DNA of 64,000 bases from Oceanicaulis sp052055585 (GCF_052055585.1 NZ_CP170485.1:2170001-2234000); one strand, 5' to 3'. Counted from the stretch's first letter, positions 34,978 through 43,253 are shown. Numbers and translations: made by a program. Notes: generated from the letters alone by a model not told the origin.

Positions 34978-35364
34978 CTAAGCGGCATCCAGCTTGCGGC
35001 CCGAGCCTTCCTCGACGCTCACCACGTCATTATTCTCATCCAGCAGCACGACCGTGGGAACGAACTGGCGCGCTTCTTCCGCCGCCATGCCCGCATAGGC
35101 CACCACGATGATGCGGTCGCCCGGCTGCGCCAGGCGCGCTGCGGCGCCATTTATCCCGAACATCTTCGAGCCGCGCGGGGCCGAGATGGCGTAGGTGGTG
35201 AAGCGCTGGCCATTGTTGATGTTCAGGACATCCACCTGCTCATTGACCAGAATGCCCGCCGCATCCAGCAGGTCCTGGTCGATGGAGATGGAGCCTTCAT
35301 AGTGAAGGTCCGCCTGCGTCACCGCCGCGCGGTGAAGCTTGGTCTTCATCATGGTGAGTTGCAT
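34978..35364 (-). CDS. panD: Aspartate 1-decarboxylase
   Basis: 128 residues. PanD makes beta-alanine for pantothenate. The self-cleavage site is Gly24-Ser25 in HYEGSISID: Ser25 becomes the pyruvoyl cofactor, same residue number as in E. coli PanD. Other family parts: LHRAAVTQADL, VDVLNINNG, RFTTYAI, GAAARLAQPGDRIIVVAYA. Zymogen length is typical. Convergent with cheZ. The upstream region carries a TGACA-TATT-TGTCA inverted repeat at 35441-35454. Confidence 0.97.
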   Translation of the reverse strand: MQLTMMKTKLHRAAVTQADLHYEGSISIDQDLLDAAGILVNEQVDVLNINNGQRFTTYAISAPRGSKMFGINGAAARLAQPGDRIIVVAYAGMAAEEARQFVPTVVLLDENNDVVSVEEGSGRKLDAA

Positions 35365-35440
35365 TCCGCCCTCGTCATGAAAATGGGTCTGTTGCAGTGC
35401 GGTATACTCGATTGCGCCGGAAAAAACACCCGTTTCGCAC

Positions 35441-35454
35441 TGACATATTTGTCA
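35441..35454. promoter_or_regulatory. Small palindrome upstream of panD
   Basis: TGACA-TATT-TGTCA, perfect 5-bp arms, about 77 bp before the panD start on the minus strand. Possible operator; low confidence. The rest of gap 35365-35697 (333 bp) holds repeats D and E and the start of AT-rich DNA; no gene is seen. Confidence 0.35.
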
Positions 35455-35499
35455 TATGGCGATTAAGGGGGCGTTGGTGAAGGGGGGCTTCTCAAGTGG

Positions 35500-35565
35500 G
35501 TCCCCGGATTAAGCCCGAGGACCGAGACCCTAGAGCTTAACCCTCTCGGCCTTCGGACTTGATCC
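35500..35565. repeat. Intergenic repeats E and D, left of the OLD insert
   Basis: Contains E1 (GTCCCCGG...CGAGGACCGAG, 35500-35526) and D1 (CCCTCTCGGCCTTCGG..., 35541-35565). Both occur again on the right of the low-GC insert, as D2 (37998-38022) then E2 (38055-38096), on the same strand and in swapped order. Confidence 0.75.
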
Positions 35566-35697
35566 AGAGTCCCATACAGCGAATGCCTAATGCGTTACCT
35601 ATATTACTGCCGAACTCCCACATAATCGCTTGAGCGCTTCCTTAAGATTATTACTTGGCAGGAAGTACTCTTCTGTCATTTTAATGGAAAATTGGGC

Positions 35698-37734
35698 TCA
35701 CTTCAGCACCTTGTTGGCAGCATCGATAAGATTCTTACAAGCTTGGCGCTCACCTTCGGTTAGGTCGGCAGCCGTATTATCCCGACACCACCGCAAGAAT
35801 CCTTTTGCCAATCTATATTTTGAAAAATTACTTATTTCATCACTCATTATATCAGCAATAGGGCGTTTAATTTGTCGGGAAGCTACATCACTTACATCTA
35901 TACTGAATGTATCCTTCGCAACCGTCACTAACGTGGAGCGAATGAGGTCTTCTATCTCGCAATTTTTAACGCCAGTAGCTTCAAAATCTGCCGTGCGTAA
36001 TATAGCTTTTGATTTTAATGCGTGGACCAAAGCCTCTTGTTTTGCCGCAGTATCACCAGCTTTGTCAGAATCGAGGAGCGTAGCAACTTTTAAATTCTGG
36101 GCATGGAGTATAGTTGCATAATATACTACCTTCCCAGCATCCCCCGCAGGAATAATCGAAATTTTCCCGTCCAAGTCAGCTATATCAGCTTCTCTTAGCA
36201 GGTTCGCCACTCCTTCAAGATACCAAAGATCTGTTATGCCCTCGACAATAAGATTACGCTTCTGAGTAAATAGACTTTGCGCTAAATCATAACCCAAAGC
36301 CTCCTGAAGCGGGAGAAGCGCAGCAGGGTCGTCAGCTGCGATTGTTGAGTGCACTTTAGTACCAATTCTTCGATCGTTGAGCTCTACGACCCTGACTCTA
36401 TCAAGCTCGTCAGAGCCCACCATAAATGGGGAATGTGTACTATATAGCGTCTGATTGGACTCAGAGAGCCTAGAAATCGTATTTCTAAAATCTCGCTGCT
36501 TCAGGGCATGTAAGCTAACGCCAGGCTCATCAAGCAACAGAATTGCATTTTGATGCTTGTCGCTTACTTCTGCAAAGAACACGATAAAAAATGACGTTAG
36601 CCATTGAAACCCTTCAGACCGCTGATCGAGTTCAACAGCTACACCAACATCATCCAGAACACTCACTACAAGGTATTGCCCATCAGCTTCGATTCTGAGC
36701 TGAGCGGCTTCTCCTTTTGATGTGTCAGGTCGCCAGACCTCACGAATACCTTCTGACAACCTTACCTCAGCTGCATTTAGCGCGTAGCGTCGCTCATCAA
36801 GCTTTTCCCTGAAAACATCTAATGCCTCGGCATTGTTTGGGTCCTGATTAGCTACATCTCCCAGCCGAGAAAGCTCTTCTACATTGAAACCCAACAGGCG
36901 AAGTAGGCAAAGATTGCCATAGTCATATTGATCGTCATCCAACGCGCCGCTAGCTTGCCTGCGGGCCAAGTTTGCCAAATGAATAATTGGCCTAGCCCTT
37001 AAATAGTTATTATAGTATATGAAAACTGGAAGTCGAGACTTTATGCTCGATAGTAAAGCCAGATACTCGCTACCCAATTTGAATAGCTGGCGGATTTTCT
37101 CCAATCTCCGCATTTCAGTGTCATTATTTTCATCAACATTAAAAGCGTACTTTTCAATCCACCCGCTAAATTCTTGTCCCACTTCGGCTTGGAGATAATA
37201 GTTAGAACCGTGTTTATCTAAAAGAGCGGCTAGCTCGGAAGAAGGCAGTGTCTGCCCCTCACCTTCATCAGTCACATGTATCTGACCATCCAAATGCTTT
37301 GCCATTCTGCGCAAATCATCGGTTACCGTCGAGACCGTGGGACGGTCAGGCCCACCAACTACAGAGTGATGGAAAGAATTATCTAAATTTCGCCAACACC
37401 TGTATCGGGCACCCACCCAACGCTCAGGCATCCCTTCTATGTCTTTATCATCTAATGAGAACTCTGCGGTTACGACCGTTACATCCTTGGGGTTAACTTT
37501 TTTTGTTTGAATATCATTATATAAACGCCGCGGGTAATCACGACGAGCATCAAACCCAGGAGTCCCGCCAGGTGGGTTGATCTGTTGGATCGCCTTCATA
37601 ATAGCCGTCTTTCCGGCTTCATTCGGACCGACCAATATCGTTTTGATGAAGTCTGCTTCGAATTCACCAGTATCAATCACGCTTCGATAGTTTTGTACCC
37701 GCACCTTCGAGAGCCGCACTTCATCCTCCCGCAT
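35698..37734 (-). CDS. OLD-family ATP-dependent nuclease (AAA ATPase + TOPRIM)
   Basis: About 678 residues. N-terminal ABC-like ATPase: Walker A GPNEAGKT (39-46 counting from a TTG at 37743), Walker B LLLDEP (403-407, Glu406), H-loop STHSP (435-439). C-terminal TOPRIM: EGITD (Glu501) and DSDKAGD (Asp558, Asp560). Architecture of overcoming-lysogenization-defect nucleases, of which P2 Old is a phage-defence member. Class 1: no UvrD helicase gene follows. Start: ATG 37734 used; GTG 37719 has GGAGG 5 bp upstream and may be the real one. Much lower GC than all neighbours. Stand-alone gene. Confidence 0.9.
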   Translation of the reverse strand: MREDEVRLSKVRVQNYRSVIDTGEFEADFIKTILVGPNEAGKTAIMKAIQQINPPGGTPGFDARRDYPRRLYNDIQTKKVNPKDVTVVTAEFSLDDKDIEGMPERWVGARYRCWRNLDNSFHHSVVGGPDRPTVSTVTDDLRRMAKHLDGQIHVTDEGEGQTLPSSELAALLDKHGSNYYLQAEVGQEFSGWIEKYAFNVDENNDTEMRRLEKIRQLFKLGSEYLALLSSIKSRLPVFIYYNNYLRARPIIHLANLARRQASGALDDDQYDYGNLCLLRLLGFNVEELSRLGDVANQDPNNAEALDVFREKLDERRYALNAAEVRLSEGIREVWRPDTSKGEAAQLRIEADGQYLVVSVLDDVGVAVELDQRSEGFQWLTSFFIVFFAEVSDKHQNAILLLDEPGVSLHALKQRDFRNTISRLSESNQTLYSTHSPFMVGSDELDRVRVVELNDRRIGTKVHSTIAADDPAALLPLQEALGYDLAQSLFTQKRNLIVEGITDLWYLEGVANLLREADIADLDGKISIIPAGDAGKVVYYATILHAQNLKVATLLDSDKAGDTAAKQEALVHALKSKAILRTADFEATGVKNCEIEDLIRSTLVTVAKDTFSIDVSDVASRQIKRPIADIMSDEISNFSKYRLAKGFLRWCRDNTAADLTEGERQACKNLIDAANKVLK

Positions 37735-37748
37735 AATCTGCAAACCCC

Positions 37749-37830
37749 TAAGTTGGGGTATTTTCTATCGAAAGTGAAGGCGATTCGATCAATGCTCGAA
37801 GAAAGTATTTAAAAAACGTTCCCCAACTTA
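37749..37830. promoter_or_regulatory. Inverted repeat in the OLD gene promoter region
   Basis: TAAGTTGGGG (37749-37758) and its perfect reverse complement CCCCAACTTA (37821-37830), 62 bp apart, bracketing the likely promoter of the OLD gene. Could be two operator half-regions for autoregulation or the scars of insertion. Confidence 0.45.
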
Positions 37831-37997
37831 AATCGCAGATGGAAGCATCATCTTTCTAAAAACTCTGAGCACTCAATCGTGCCACTCTGAAACACCAACC
37901 ACGCAAAGCGCCAGCCGGGAAATCTATTAGCCCCAAGCACCTGACGCGGATGTAGGCCACGACTCAAGGCCCAAGGGTGTTGGAATGAGTGCACCCA

Positions 37998-38096
37998 CCC
38001 TCTCGGCCTTCGGGCTTGACCCGGAGGTCCATGCGGCGGCTCGGCCGGGTATGGGTCCCCGTATCTAGTCCGGGGCAAGCAAGTCCGAGGACCGAG
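37998..38096. repeat. Intergenic repeats D and E, right of the OLD insert
   Basis: D2 at 37998-38022 and E2 at 38055-38096 match D1 and E1 left of the insert. The full gap 37735-38430 (about 700 bp) contains, in order: AT-rich DNA of the insert, D2, E2, repeat C2 (38105-38189), and a structured region with hairpins (38260-38420). No gene is supported there. Confidence 0.75.
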
Positions 38097-38104
38097 GTAT
38101 TCTT

Positions 38105-38189
38105 CTCTTCCCCGGCGAAAGCCGGGGTCCAGAGCCGGGTGCGCGGCACTGGATGATCTCTGGGTCCCCGCCTTCGCGGGGAAAGAGGG
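38105..38189. repeat. Intergenic palindromic repeat family C, copy 2
   Basis: Ends CCCCGGCGAAAGCCGGGGTCC and GGGTCCCCGCCTTCGCGGGG-type sequence as in the copy at 8034-8112. The centre is inverted with respect to that copy. High-GC palindrome, no coding potential. Confidence 0.85.
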
Positions 38190-38300
38190 ACAAACCGGAA
38201 CCCGGCGAGCACCGCAATCCCGCCTCTAATCCCCCTCCCCCGCAACCGCACCTAGACTCCGCCCGGTTCTTTCTCAGGGTTGATAGGCAAGGGCGAGGCG

Positions 38301-38326
38301 GCGCGACTCCGTCATCGGAGTCGCGC
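38301..38326. other. Strong hairpin in a gene-free region, possible structured RNA
   Basis: GCGCGACTCCG-TCAT-CGGAGTCGCGC: 11-bp perfect stem and 4-base loop. It begins about 160 bp of GA-rich, hairpin-prone sequence (AGAGCCCGG...GAGAGCCGG, CCCCC...GGGGG) that extends to about 38400. There is no T-run, so it is not a simple terminator. An unknown small RNA or the remains of a mobile element are both possible. Confidence 0.35.
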
Positions 38327-38430
38327 GAGTCCTGAGAGCCCGGATGAGAGCCGGATGGTAGTCATGGTAGTAGGAGTCACCCCCATGCGACTCGCAAGGG
38401 GGATAAGTCCTTGAGGAATACGGGGAGAGT

Positions 38431-38727
38431 TTAGCCCGGATTTTTGCTGCGCCAGGCTTCCATGGACAGGGAGATGGCGAAGGTTTCGCGGTATTTCGGG
38501 CTGCCGGCGGGGCGCGGCGGTTGTTCGCGGGTCAGCTCCATGATTTCGGCGAGCTTGTTGTGCGCGGCGCCCGCTTGCCCCGCGCCGATATAGGCGTGCA
38601 GCTCGACCAGGGCGTTGGCCAGCGGGTCATGGGCGCGAATGACGAAATAGGGTTCGTCCTCGGCGAGGTCCGGCAGGCAGTCATACTGGCTGGGATTGGC
38701 TTTCGAGCCGAGCGGGGCGGTGGTCAT
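38431..38727 (-). CDS. Conserved-looking small protein, unknown
   Basis: 98 residues. The phrase AEDEPYFVIRAHDPLANALVELHAYI followed by a helical AHNKLAEIMEL is like small hypothetical proteins of phage and chromosomal origin that contain P-D-E-P-x-F-x-L-R-A-x-D (from memory); these have no established function. Soluble, slightly acidic, no cysteine except one. It stands alone on the minus strand beside the repeat-rich gap. The start codon ATG has GGAG (CAAGGAGCTC) 8 bp before it. Confidence 0.65.
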   Translation of the reverse strand: MTTAPLGSKANPSQYDCLPDLAEDEPYFVIRAHDPLANALVELHAYIGAGQAGAAHNKLAEIMELTREQPPRPAGSPKYRETFAISLSMEAWRSKNPG

Positions 38728-38947
38728 GGCGAGCTCCTTGGCAGGCAGGGCGCGAATCGGAGGATCGCGCTTTGGCGAAGACTAGCAAACTGGGGCGCGG
38801 ACGCATCGCCCAACTGAAGCGCGGCGCTGCGCCCCTTCGCCTCGGGGCGGACATGGCCGCGCCTCAAAATCGCCTCACGCGCTTCAAGACTGGTTCAGGT
38901 TCGCCCTGCGCATGATAGGGTGAAACCGGGCAGAAAAGGGGATGATC

Positions 38948-39886
38948 ATGTTGCGCGAAACCGGACTGTTGCTGGCCGCAGGCCTTGTGCTGGCAGGCTG
39001 TGGCGAGGAAGCGAGCCGCCCTGTTTCAGGCGGCGTCTATGAAGAATACGCGATGATGGAGGCCGAACCCGCCCCCGCGCCGCCGCCGCCCGCCGCACGG
39101 ATGCAGGCGAGCAATGACGCGGTTTCGGTGTCGGGCAGCCGAGTTCAGAACGCCGAGGGCGCGGCCGAGGCGGCGGAAGGCCCGCTCCTGGCCTATACCT
39201 ATCAGACCAGCCTCGAGCTGCCCGCCGACGCTCTGGGCAGCACCCATGAGGCCCATGTGCAGGCGTGTCAGAACGCCGGGCCCGCCACCTGTCAGGTGAT
39301 CCGCGCCCAGGTGAGCAATGCCGACGGACCGCGACCCAGCGCCTATCTGCAATTGCGCGCCGCGCCGGACTGGATCGTCAGCTTCCGCGCCGGTCTGGAA
39401 ACCGAGGCTGAGGAACTGGGCGGGCAGGTCTTGTCAGACCAGACCTCGGTCGAGGATCTGACCACGCGCATTGTCGACACCGCCGCGCGCGTTCAGGCCC
39501 AGACCACCCTGCGCGACCGGCTGCAGCAGCTGCTGGAAACCCGGGACGGGGATCTGAGCGACCTCCTGGCCGTCGAACGGGAACTGGCGAATGTGCAGGC
39601 CAATCTCGACGCCCAGGCCAGCGTGCTCGCCGCTCTGCGCCAGCGGGTGAACACCTCCATGCTGACGCTGAACTATCAGGCCGAGCGTCAGGTGGTGGAG
39701 CCGCAGACCTTCAATCCGATCGGTCGGGCGTTCAAGGAAATGGGCGATGTGTTTGCTGAATCCGTCGCCAGCCTGATCCTGTTCCTCGCGGGCGCCCTGC
39801 CCTGGCTGGTGATTGCGGTGCCGGTGATCTCCGGCGTCATCATCGGCTTCCGCCGCCTGCTGCGTCGCCGCAAGGCCAAGACCTAG
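38948..39886 (+). CDS. DUF4349 lipoprotein
   Basis: 312 residues from ATG 38948, which lies 6 bp after AAGGGG; ATG 38942 is the alternative. Lipoprotein signal with lipobox LAGC. Pro/Ala-rich linker after it. The DUF4349 core is seen around residues 85-240: LQLRAAPDWIVSFRAGLETE, then LGGQVLSDQTSVEDLTTRIVDTAARVQAQTTLRDRLQQLL (alpha-helical, coiled-coil-like). A C-terminal membrane helix (ILFLAGALPWLVIAVPVISGVIIG) and basic tail follow, so it may span the periplasm between the outer and inner membranes. Function unknown. Its stop overlaps that of yjbQ by 4 bp. Confidence 0.88.
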   Translation: MLRETGLLLAAGLVLAGCGEEASRPVSGGVYEEYAMMEAEPAPAPPPPAARMQASNDAVSVSGSRVQNAEGAAEAAEGPLLAYTYQTSLELPADALGSTHEAHVQACQNAGPATCQVIRAQVSNADGPRPSAYLQLRAAPDWIVSFRAGLETEAEELGGQVLSDQTSVEDLTTRIVDTAARVQAQTTLRDRLQQLLETRDGDLSDLLAVERELANVQANLDAQASVLAALRQRVNTSMLTLNYQAERQVVEPQTFNPIGRAFKEMGDVFAESVASLILFLAGALPWLVIAVPVISGVIIGFRRLLRRRKAKT

Positions 39887-40305
39887 GCGGACAGGTGCAG
39901 CACGATCTGTCGGTCCTGCGGCCGGTCCCGATGCTCGAACAGGTAGAGCCCCTGCCAGGTTCCCAGCATCAACCGGCCGCCGCTGACCGGCACGCCCACT
40001 GAAACCGCGGTCAGCGCGGACTTGATATGGGCGGGCATGTCATCGGGCCCTTCGGTGGTGTGCCACAGCCACGCCATCGAGGGGTCATCGGACCGCGGAA
40101 CAAGCCGGGCGAAGAATGCCTGCAAATCGCGCTGCACATCCGGGTCGGCGTTCTCCTGGATCACCACCGACGCCGAGGTGTGGCGCACAAAGCAGGTCAG
40201 CAGCCCCTCAGCCGCGCCGTGGCGGGCCACAAAGCGGCTGGCGGCCTCCGTGAACTCGTAAAGCCCGGGGCCTCGTGTGGCGATCTCGATGCGGTCCTGG
40301 GCCAT
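39883..40305 (-). CDS. YjbQ-family protein (UPF0047)
   Basis: 140 residues of the YjbQ/UPF0047 family: CFVRHTSASVVIQENADPDVQ, a DLQAFFARL helix, and WHTTEGPDDMPAHIKSALT, followed by the strand LGTWQGLYLFEHR. Some members are described as secondary thiamine-phosphate synthases; the native role is uncertain. The His-Thr-Ser and His/Asp residues of the presumed active site are present. Opposite strand to the DUF4349 gene, with stop codons overlapping as CTAG. Confidence 0.92.
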   Translation of the reverse strand: MAQDRIEIATRGPGLYEFTEAASRFVARHGAAEGLLTCFVRHTSASVVIQENADPDVQRDLQAFFARLVPRSDDPSMAWLWHTTEGPDDMPAHIKSALTAVSVGVPVSGGRLMLGTWQGLYLFEHRDRPQDRQIVLHLSA

Positions 40306-40403
40306 GCGCGTCTCCCCGTGTCTTTCACCATTGTGTGTATCGACCGGACCGGCGAAATCTGAAACAGTCCGGCTCGCATTCCATACGCATTTCGAGGGTC
40401 ATC

Positions 40404-41249
40404 ATGCGCGAACAGGTTCGGGATTATTACGGCGATGTGCTGCAGTCGAGCGGCGATCTGAAATCAGACGCCTGCTGTGAAATCTCCACCCCGGAACCGC
40501 ATATCCTCGAGGCGCTCAAGAACATCCATCCCGAGGTCTCCAGCAAGTATTATGGCTGCGGCCTGATCGCGCCGAGCGGCCTTGCGGGCAAGCGCATCCT
40601 TGATCTGGGCTGCGGCACGGGTCGGGACGTGTTCCTGCTGGCTCAGCTGGTGGGCGAGGACGGCGAGGTGGTCGGCGTGGATATGACCGACAACCAGCTC
40701 AAGGTCGCGCTCGAGCATGAAGCCTGGCACGCCGAGCGCTTTGGCTATTCCAAGCCCAACACGCGCTTTCTGAAGGGCTATATCGAGGAGCTGGACCAGC
40801 TCGATCTCGAACCGGGGAGCTTTGATCTCGTGATCTCAAATTGCGTGATCAACCTCTCCACCGACAAGCCGGCGGTGTTTGCGGGCGTGCGCCACCTGCT
40901 CAAATCCGATGGCGTCATGCATTTCGCCGACGTTTACGCTGAGCGCGAAGTGCCCGCCGCGCTGCGCACCGATCCGATCCTGTACGGCGAATGCCTGGCG
41001 GGTGCGCTGTCCTGGTCAGACTTCCTCGCCATCGCCAAACAGAGCGGCTTTGAGGCGCCGGACCTTGTGGATCACCGTCCGCTCGCGATCACCGATGAAG
41101 CGCTGATCGACAAGCTCGACGGCCTCAAATTCGTCTCCTCCACCGTCGAGCTGCGCCCGGCCGGCGCCAGCAGCAACTGCTGCAAAACGACCGGCAATCC
41201 GTTTGAGCTGAAGTCTCAACACGCCCCGTCCAGCGGCAAGTGTTGCTAG
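40404..41249 (+). CDS. ArsM-like arsenite S-adenosylmethyltransferase
   Basis: 281 residues from ATG 40404. SAM site ILDLGCGTGRDVFLL and the typical VVGVDMTDNQL. Cys52, Cys147 and Cys197 lie in GCGL, SNCVIN and GECLAG, and match the spacing (95, 50) of the arsenite-binding cysteines of ArsM proteins well. Extra Cys pairs: Cys24-Cys25, Cys259-Cys260, Cys280-Cys281. The protein ends SSGKCC and is shorter than the 330-plus residue family members, as if the usual C-terminal domain were replaced by a Cys-rich tail. Expected to methylate As(III). No ars operon gene is adjacent. Confidence 0.85.
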   Translation: MREQVRDYYGDVLQSSGDLKSDACCEISTPEPHILEALKNIHPEVSSKYYGCGLIAPSGLAGKRILDLGCGTGRDVFLLAQLVGEDGEVVGVDMTDNQLKVALEHEAWHAERFGYSKPNTRFLKGYIEELDQLDLEPGSFDLVISNCVINLSTDKPAVFAGVRHLLKSDGVMHFADVYAEREVPAALRTDPILYGECLAGALSWSDFLAIAKQSGFEAPDLVDHRPLAITDEALIDKLDGLKFVSSTVELRPAGASSNCCKTTGNPFELKSQHAPSSGKCC

Positions 41250-41253
41250 GGCC

Positions 41254-41712
41254 TCACAGCCCGTTCAACTCCCAGCGGCGGACGGGTTTGGCGGAACCGC
41301 CCGAGCTCTCATAAAGCGCCTCAGCGGCTTCGGTTTCCGAGCTGGTCCACATCAGGAAGGTCGCGGGGCTTTCGCGCACATCCTCGACCACCGCTTCAAA
41401 GAGGGCGCGCCCGGCGCCCTCGCCACGTCCGGCCTTGCCGACGCAGACCTCGGCCAGCCACGCGCCTGCGCCGCCATGACCTGAGTCATAATACGCGTGC
41501 CAGACCGCATAGCCGATGGGTTCGCCATCGGCGGGCGCGGCCACCAGTACGTGAAAACTGGCATCGTGGCCGAACAGGGTGGATTTGATGTTCTCGGGCG
41601 TGCAGTGCTCGGTGGAATCGCCCACGACTTCATTGAGTTCGCGCGACAGACGGGCGATGGCGGCCGCATCCTTGGGACGGGCGGCGCGCACGATCAGATC
41701 GGACTGGCTCAT
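41254..41712 (-). CDS. GNAT-family N-acetyltransferase
   Basis: 152 residues. GNAT motif A: WLAEVCVGKAGRGEGAGRALFEAVVEDV with the R-x-x-G-x-G/A as GRGEGAG; N-terminal VRAARPKDAAAIARLSRELNE; C-terminal ALYESSGGSAKPVRRWEL. Resembles PhnO/putative acetyltransferases; target unknown. Convergent with the ArsM-like gene (4 bp between stops) and followed by the MscS gene on the same strand after the start. Confidence 0.88.
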   Translation of the reverse strand: MSQSDLIVRAARPKDAAAIARLSRELNEVVGDSTEHCTPENIKSTLFGHDASFHVLVAAPADGEPIGYAVWHAYYDSGHGGAGAWLAEVCVGKAGRGEGAGRALFEAVVEDVRESPATFLMWTSSETEAAEALYESSGGSAKPVRRWELNGL

Positions 41713-41741
41713 ACTCTCTCCTGTGATGGAACGGGGGCGGA

Positions 41742-43112
41742 TTATTCGCTTGGCGCGTCTTCGGACAACAGGTCGCCGGACTTGCCCTCACGACGCTCTT
41801 CCTCGACGCGCTCGGCCAGCGAGGTGTCCGGCGCCACATCAGACGCGTCCACAGTCGGCGTTCTGGCTGGCTGGACCGGTTTTGGCTCAGCCGGTTTTAC
41901 GGGTGTTGCCTTCGCAGGCGCCACGGGCGCAACGCCGCTATCGATCCGCAAGCGATAGGTGGGATCGGGCAAGGTGAAGCCCGCCTGATCCAGCGCGGCC
42001 TTGACCGTGGCGATGGCCACAGACCGCGATTTGTTGAAGTCGGACCGGGTCTGGTCGATCCATCCCGCAAAGAACAGGTTGATGGTGGAATCCCCCACCT
42101 CGCGAATGCCTGCGGACGGGTCGGGATCCGTCATCACAAAGCCCAGGCGCTTCATCGCGCTCAGCCCCGTCTCGACCGCTGACAGCGGATCATCATCGGG
42201 GTCCACGCCCAGCACGAAATCAAAGCGGCGCTCGGGATTGCGGGTGTAGTTCAGGATCACGGCCTTGAAGACCAGCGCATTGGGCAGGCGCAGATGATTG
42301 CCTTCGAGCGTCATCAGCACAGTGGCGCGCGAAGTGAGACGGATGACCCGGCCTTCCTGCCCGTCGATGATCACATGGTCATTGGGACGGAAGGGCTGAC
42401 GGATCGAAAGCATGATCGAGGCGATGTAGTTCTCGATCGTGTCTTTCACCGCAAAGCCCACCGCCAGACCGATCACCCCCGCCGCGCCCAGAAGCGCGCC
42501 CAGGAAGGCCGTCGCATCCAGAAGGTTGAGCGCCGAGACCAGTCCGAACACCACGAACAGACCAAACACCGTCGAGCCGACAAGCTCGGCGACAAAGCGG
42601 TTGGGCGTCAGCACGCGCCACAGCGCGTCCCAACGGCTCAGAAGCCATCCCAGAAGGCTCAGCACCACGAACACCGCCACAGCCAGCGCCAGCAGCGGCA
42701 GGACCCGCACCAGATCCTGCAGTGTTGTTTCAAGCTCGCCCACAGCCGGGGCCACCCGTGTGGCGACCGAGACATCCCGACCGATCCGGTTCTCCACCGT
42801 CACCACGCCCTCGACGCGGCTGGCCAACGCCTGGGCGCGGCTCGCGGCCTCGGCGGTCATGGTCTGCCCTGTCAGGGTCACGACCCCGGCCTCGACGCTG
42901 ATCTCGACGCCCGACAGGGTGTCGATCTCGCCAAAGATGGTGGCGATGCGGCGGGCGATGGCGGCGTCAGAGGGGGCGTCGGACTCCAGAGAAATCTCGC
43001 CGCCCGATGGCTCGCTTTCGGCTTGCGCGAAGGCAGGGGCGGTGAAGGCCAGCATCACGCCGACAAGCGCGATCATCAGGACGAGCGGCAGCGGGAAGAC
43101 AGATCGGTTCAT
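41742..43112 (-). CDS. BON-domain MscS-family mechanosensitive channel
   Basis: 456 residues from ATG 43112. Signal/anchor helix to about FAFAQ30, then a BON domain around 48-112 (AIARRIATIFGEIDTLSGVEISVEAGVVTLTGQT, here shown by its ends), membrane helices about 136-158 and 178-198, the pore helix about 203-222 (TAFLGALLGAAGVIGLAVG), the beta domain from 240 (RPNDHVIIDGQEGRV), and a long Pro/Ala-rich acidic tail after 400. MscS-type channels release solutes on hypo-osmotic shock. The periplasmic BON domain suggests lipid or phospholipid contact. A terminator for rpoD lies upstream, so it has its own promoter. Confidence 0.92.
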   Translation of the reverse strand: MNRSVFPLPLVLMIALVGVMLAFTAPAFAQAESEPSGGEISLESDAPSDAAIARRIATIFGEIDTLSGVEISVEAGVVTLTGQTMTAEAASRAQALASRVEGVVTVENRIGRDVSVATRVAPAVGELETTLQDLVRVLPLLALAVAVFVVLSLLGWLLSRWDALWRVLTPNRFVAELVGSTVFGLFVVFGLVSALNLLDATAFLGALLGAAGVIGLAVGFAVKDTIENYIASIMLSIRQPFRPNDHVIIDGQEGRVIRLTSRATVLMTLEGNHLRLPNALVFKAVILNYTRNPERRFDFVLGVDPDDDPLSAVETGLSAMKRLGFVMTDPDPSAGIREVGDSTINLFFAGWIDQTRSDFNKSRSVAIATVKAALDQAGFTLPDPTYRLRIDSGVAPVAPAKATPVKPAEPKPVQPARTPTVDASDVAPDTSLAERVEEERREGKSGDLLSEDAPSE

Positions 43113-43197
43113 ACTCAAAGCCTTGCGCACCGCGCTGAAAAAGGAAAGTCGCTTGAGGATCAAACGCCGGATCCCGCACATGGTTGCCCCAAGCACA

Positions 43198-43230
43198 GCA
43201 AAAAGCCCCGCTGTGTCCAGCGGGGCTTTG
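43198..43230 (-). terminator. Rho-independent terminator after rpoD
   Basis: On the minus strand: AAAGCCCCGCTG-GACA-CAGCGGGGCTTTTTG. Strong stem with a T-run, 25 bp after the rpoD stop. Confidence 0.94.
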
Positions 43231-43253
43231 TGTGTCGCTTTGTCGCCAGCGCT

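Larger units (their letters stand above)
35580..37980. other. AT-rich insert carrying an OLD-family gene
   Basis: About 2.4 kb with much lower GC than the flanks and with relaxed codon use (many AAA, ATA, TTA). It contains a single gene of the OLD type plus about 250 bp of non-coding AT-rich DNA. No integrase, transposase or tRNA is visible at the edges, but repeats D and E flank both sides. Likely a horizontally acquired module. Edges are estimated by eye. Confidence 0.7.

Noticed and set aside
38260..38420. Group II intron or RNase P RNA
   Set aside because: Some phrases such as GAGAGCCCGG recall group II intron ends, but there is no reverse transcriptase, no domain V with its AGC/GTT bulge pattern, and no RNase P core (GAGGAAAGTC). 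Kept only as an unknown structured region.
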